A DNA stretch of 6,620 nucleotides, taken from positions 1 through 6,620 of the forward strand of contig JAPPEF010000062.1 of assembly GCA_028875335.1 (NCBI GenBank), given 5' to 3'. The translations under genes and the position numbers were made by a program. The notes below the pieces were generated by a model. That model saw only the letters and a program-made list of their open reading frames with translations. It was not told the DNA's origin and did no database searches. The DNA is from Gemmatimonadota bacterium. Its GTDB lineage: Bacteria > Latescibacterota > UBA2968 > UBA8231. Shown here in pieces: positions 5,056 to 6,620 of this stretch; positions within the stretch are counted from its first letter, which is position 1; the number at the start of each line of letters is the position of its first letter.

Positions 5056-6620
5056 ATGAAGAATGGAATAGTGCGCTTAGGCGTTTGCATTCTAGGACTC
5101 TCGCTCCCCTGTGCAGCCCAAGACGATCTAGTACTCGCCCAGATAGAAGACCAACCCATCGCCGTCAGCGAATTCAGAGCCTATGCCGCGAATATTCCCA
5201 AAGCCTACCAGATGGGTAAGACCGGTATCGAGGCCGACCGGATTCTGCTCAATGGACTGATCGACAAAAAATTATTGCTCGCCGAAGCGGAACGAGCTGG
5301 TATTGGCGACGAACGGGAGTTTAAGCACAAACTCGAGCAGTTCGCCGAGGAGCAGACCGTCAGGCTCTACAGAAGTATGGAGATTGATCAGCGGATTTCC
5401 ATTGTCGAAGAGGAACTGATGCAGCACTACCGGAATTCGCACCGGGATCGCGCCCTGCGCTATGCGGGTATTTTGGTAGCGACCCGAGACGAGGCCCTCG
5501 ACCTGATCGACGAGCTAGAGGATGGCGCTGATTTTCGTCAACTGGCCAGAGAGTACTCGCTCTACGAGGCGACGCGGGACCAAGGTGGGGATGTAAAAAA
5601 GTACTATACGATTGACGATACGGCTCCACCGCTTCGGAGCATCTTTTCTATGCAGGTCGGCGAGATTTCCGAGCCGCTGCCGTGGGGCGGCGACCCGCAG
5701 CGCTACGTGATCGCCAAGGTTTTAGACGACGCTCCGGTCACCTTTCGGGAGGTAGCCCAATTCGTCAGGGAGGAGGTCTTCGCCCAAAAGCGCCTCCAGC
5801 GCGCCCAAGCCCTGCACGACTCGCTCAGCGATAAGTACGCGCCGCAAATTTACTACGACAAGATAGACCACGTGCTGATGCGCCTAGCGCTGTCGCCTGA
5901 AGAACGGGTGGCGTCGCCCGAGGAGGGTGAAGAGGTATTGTGCCGCTACAACGGCGGCACGATCACCTTTGACGATTTTGTCCTGAGCGTACCGGAGAAA
6001 GAAGAGGGGTATTCGCGCGATTACGAGAGAGACTGGATCGTCGATTATCTACAGGATTCGGCCATCCCCAAGCGGATGTTTATGGCAGAGGCCCGCAACA
6101 AGGGACTGGATAAACATCAGATGATCCTCAAGGTGGTGGCCAATAAGCGCAGCGATATGCTGGTGAGCGCGTTGAGAAAGCGAGAAGTTGAGGAGCGGCT
6201 GCCGCCGATCACCGATGCAGAGGCGCGCGCCTTTTACGATCAAAATCCCGAGAAGTTTCAGGGCTTTGAGACCATTGTCACGATCGAGATTCTGGTGGCC
6301 TTTAAGGAGCAGGCCCACAGCCTGAAAGAGGAGTTGGTAGGGGGTGCCGACGCGGTGCAGTTGGCTAGGGACTATACGATTCGCAAGGAGCGGGCGCACC
6401 ACGAGGGGCGGTTGGTCTTGAGTCCGATTGGGCTGTATCAAGATATTTACAAAGTAGCCAAAGATCTGCAGGTGGGGGATGTCGGGGGACCGGTAAAGGT
6501 GAGAGGAGGGTATTCGGTATTCAAGGTGATGGAGAAGCAACCGGCCCCCAAGAAGCCCTACCATGTTTTTTCGGAGCGGCGTGCGCGGGCTTATGTGAAA
6601 ATTGCACGTTCGCAAAAGGC
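5056..6620 (+). CDS. Periplasmic SurA/PpiC-type chaperone with two degenerate parvulin domains (3' partial)
   Basis: This frame runs from ATG 5056 past the window end (521 residues visible). The signal peptide has KN, a hydrophobic core 8-18 and a likely cleavage near CAA/Q22; C19 lacks a proper lipobox. Two similar units follow. Unit 1 is a SurA_N-like helical region (about 25-130, with LLLAEAERAGI) and a rotamase-like domain (about 134-223: GILVA, QGGD at 176-179, VGEISEPL). Unit 2 is a second helical region (about 296-400, with MFMAEARNKGLDK and FYDQNPEKF) and a rotamase-like domain (about 403-493: EILVA, VGDVGGPV, GGYSVFKV). Parvulins normally have His before ILV and His after GY; here the first position is G138 and E411 and the second V218 and S487. 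Prolyl isomerase activity is therefore doubtful and a holdase role for exported or outer-membrane proteins more likely. A GTG at 5071 is a possible but poorer start. Confidence 0.88.
   Translation, partial: MKNGIVRLGVCILGLSLPCAAQDDLVLAQIEDQPIAVSEFRAYAANIPKAYQMGKTGIEADRILLNGLIDKKLLLAEAERAGIGDEREFKHKLEQFAEEQTVRLYRSMEIDQRISIVEEELMQHYRNSHRDRALRYAGILVATRDEALDLIDELEDGADFRQLAREYSLYEATRDQGGDVKKYYTIDDTAPPLRSIFSMQVGEISEPLPWGGDPQRYVIAKVLDDAPVTFREVAQFVREEVFAQKRLQRAQALHDSLSDKYAPQIYYDKIDHVLMRLALSPEERVASPEEGEEVLCRYNGGTITFDDFVLSVPEKEEGYSRDYERDWIVDYLQDSAIPKRMFMAEARNKGLDKHQMILKVVANKRSDMLVSALRKREVEERLPPITDAEARAFYDQNPEKFQGFETIVTIEILVAFKEQAHSLKEELVGGADAVQLARDYTIRKERAHHEGRLVLSPIGLYQDIYKVAKDLQVGDVGGPVKVRGGYSVFKVMEKQPAPKKPYHVFSERRARAYVKIARSQK

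Noticed and set aside
5104..5118. Lipoprotein lipobox at C19 of the chaperone
   Set aside because: The residues before C19 are S-L-P; proline at -1 does not fit the usual G/A/S, so signal peptidase I cleavage just after is more likely.
6049..6615. 188-codon open frame on the minus strand near the window end
   Set aside because: The plus strand here encodes the continuous second SurA_N/rotamase unit of the chaperone; the antisense frame has no motif support.

Overview
The window looks like chromosomal DNA from a Gram-negative bacterium, by eye moderately GC-rich in genes and clearly AT-rich between them. Everything in it is exported: an apparent outer-membrane barrel protein, two secreted proteins with carbohydrate-binding-like or discoidin-like folds, and a periplasmic parvulin/SurA-type chaperone. 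A C-terminal FTPNGDGVND domain, an EF-hand/TSP3-like calcium block and a CBM9-like VDADHSGG motif are a combination I associate with the FCB superphylum and candidate phyla such as Latescibacterota or Poribacteria. That placement is a tentative inference; no marker gene is present.

Layout, all on the + strand. (1) 1-1979: 3' part of a large gene whose start lies upstream, encoding a beta-rich, probably outer-membrane protein with acidic calcium-binding-type loops. (2) 1980-2079: AT-rich intergenic region with a weak promoter candidate, a small dyad and a very strong Shine-Dalgarno sequence. (3) 2080-3000: a tryptophan-rich secreted protein with a CBM9/DOMON-like N-terminal half, started by TTG. 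(4) 3001-3107: a strong intrinsic terminator, then a separate perfect hairpin holding the ribosome binding site of the next gene. (5) 3108-5030: a 640-residue secreted multidomain protein (signal peptide, discoidin-like domain, a second beta domain, an Ig-like domain, a C-terminal FlgD-Ig/T9SS type B-like domain). (6) 5056-6620: a parvulin-type protein, cut by the window end, made of two successive SurA_N-like plus rotamase-like units, both apparently lacking the conserved histidines.

The genes fit a cell-surface or extracellular assembly locus: a barrel in the outer membrane, secreted adhesive or glycan-binding proteins, and a dedicated chaperone for exported beta-rich proteins. The third and fourth genes are only 25 bp apart and probably co-transcribed. 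The terminator at 3031-3071 probably separates them from the second gene. No mobile element, CRISPR array, tRNA or rRNA is visible. All functional statements are from reading the sequence; no database search was possible.
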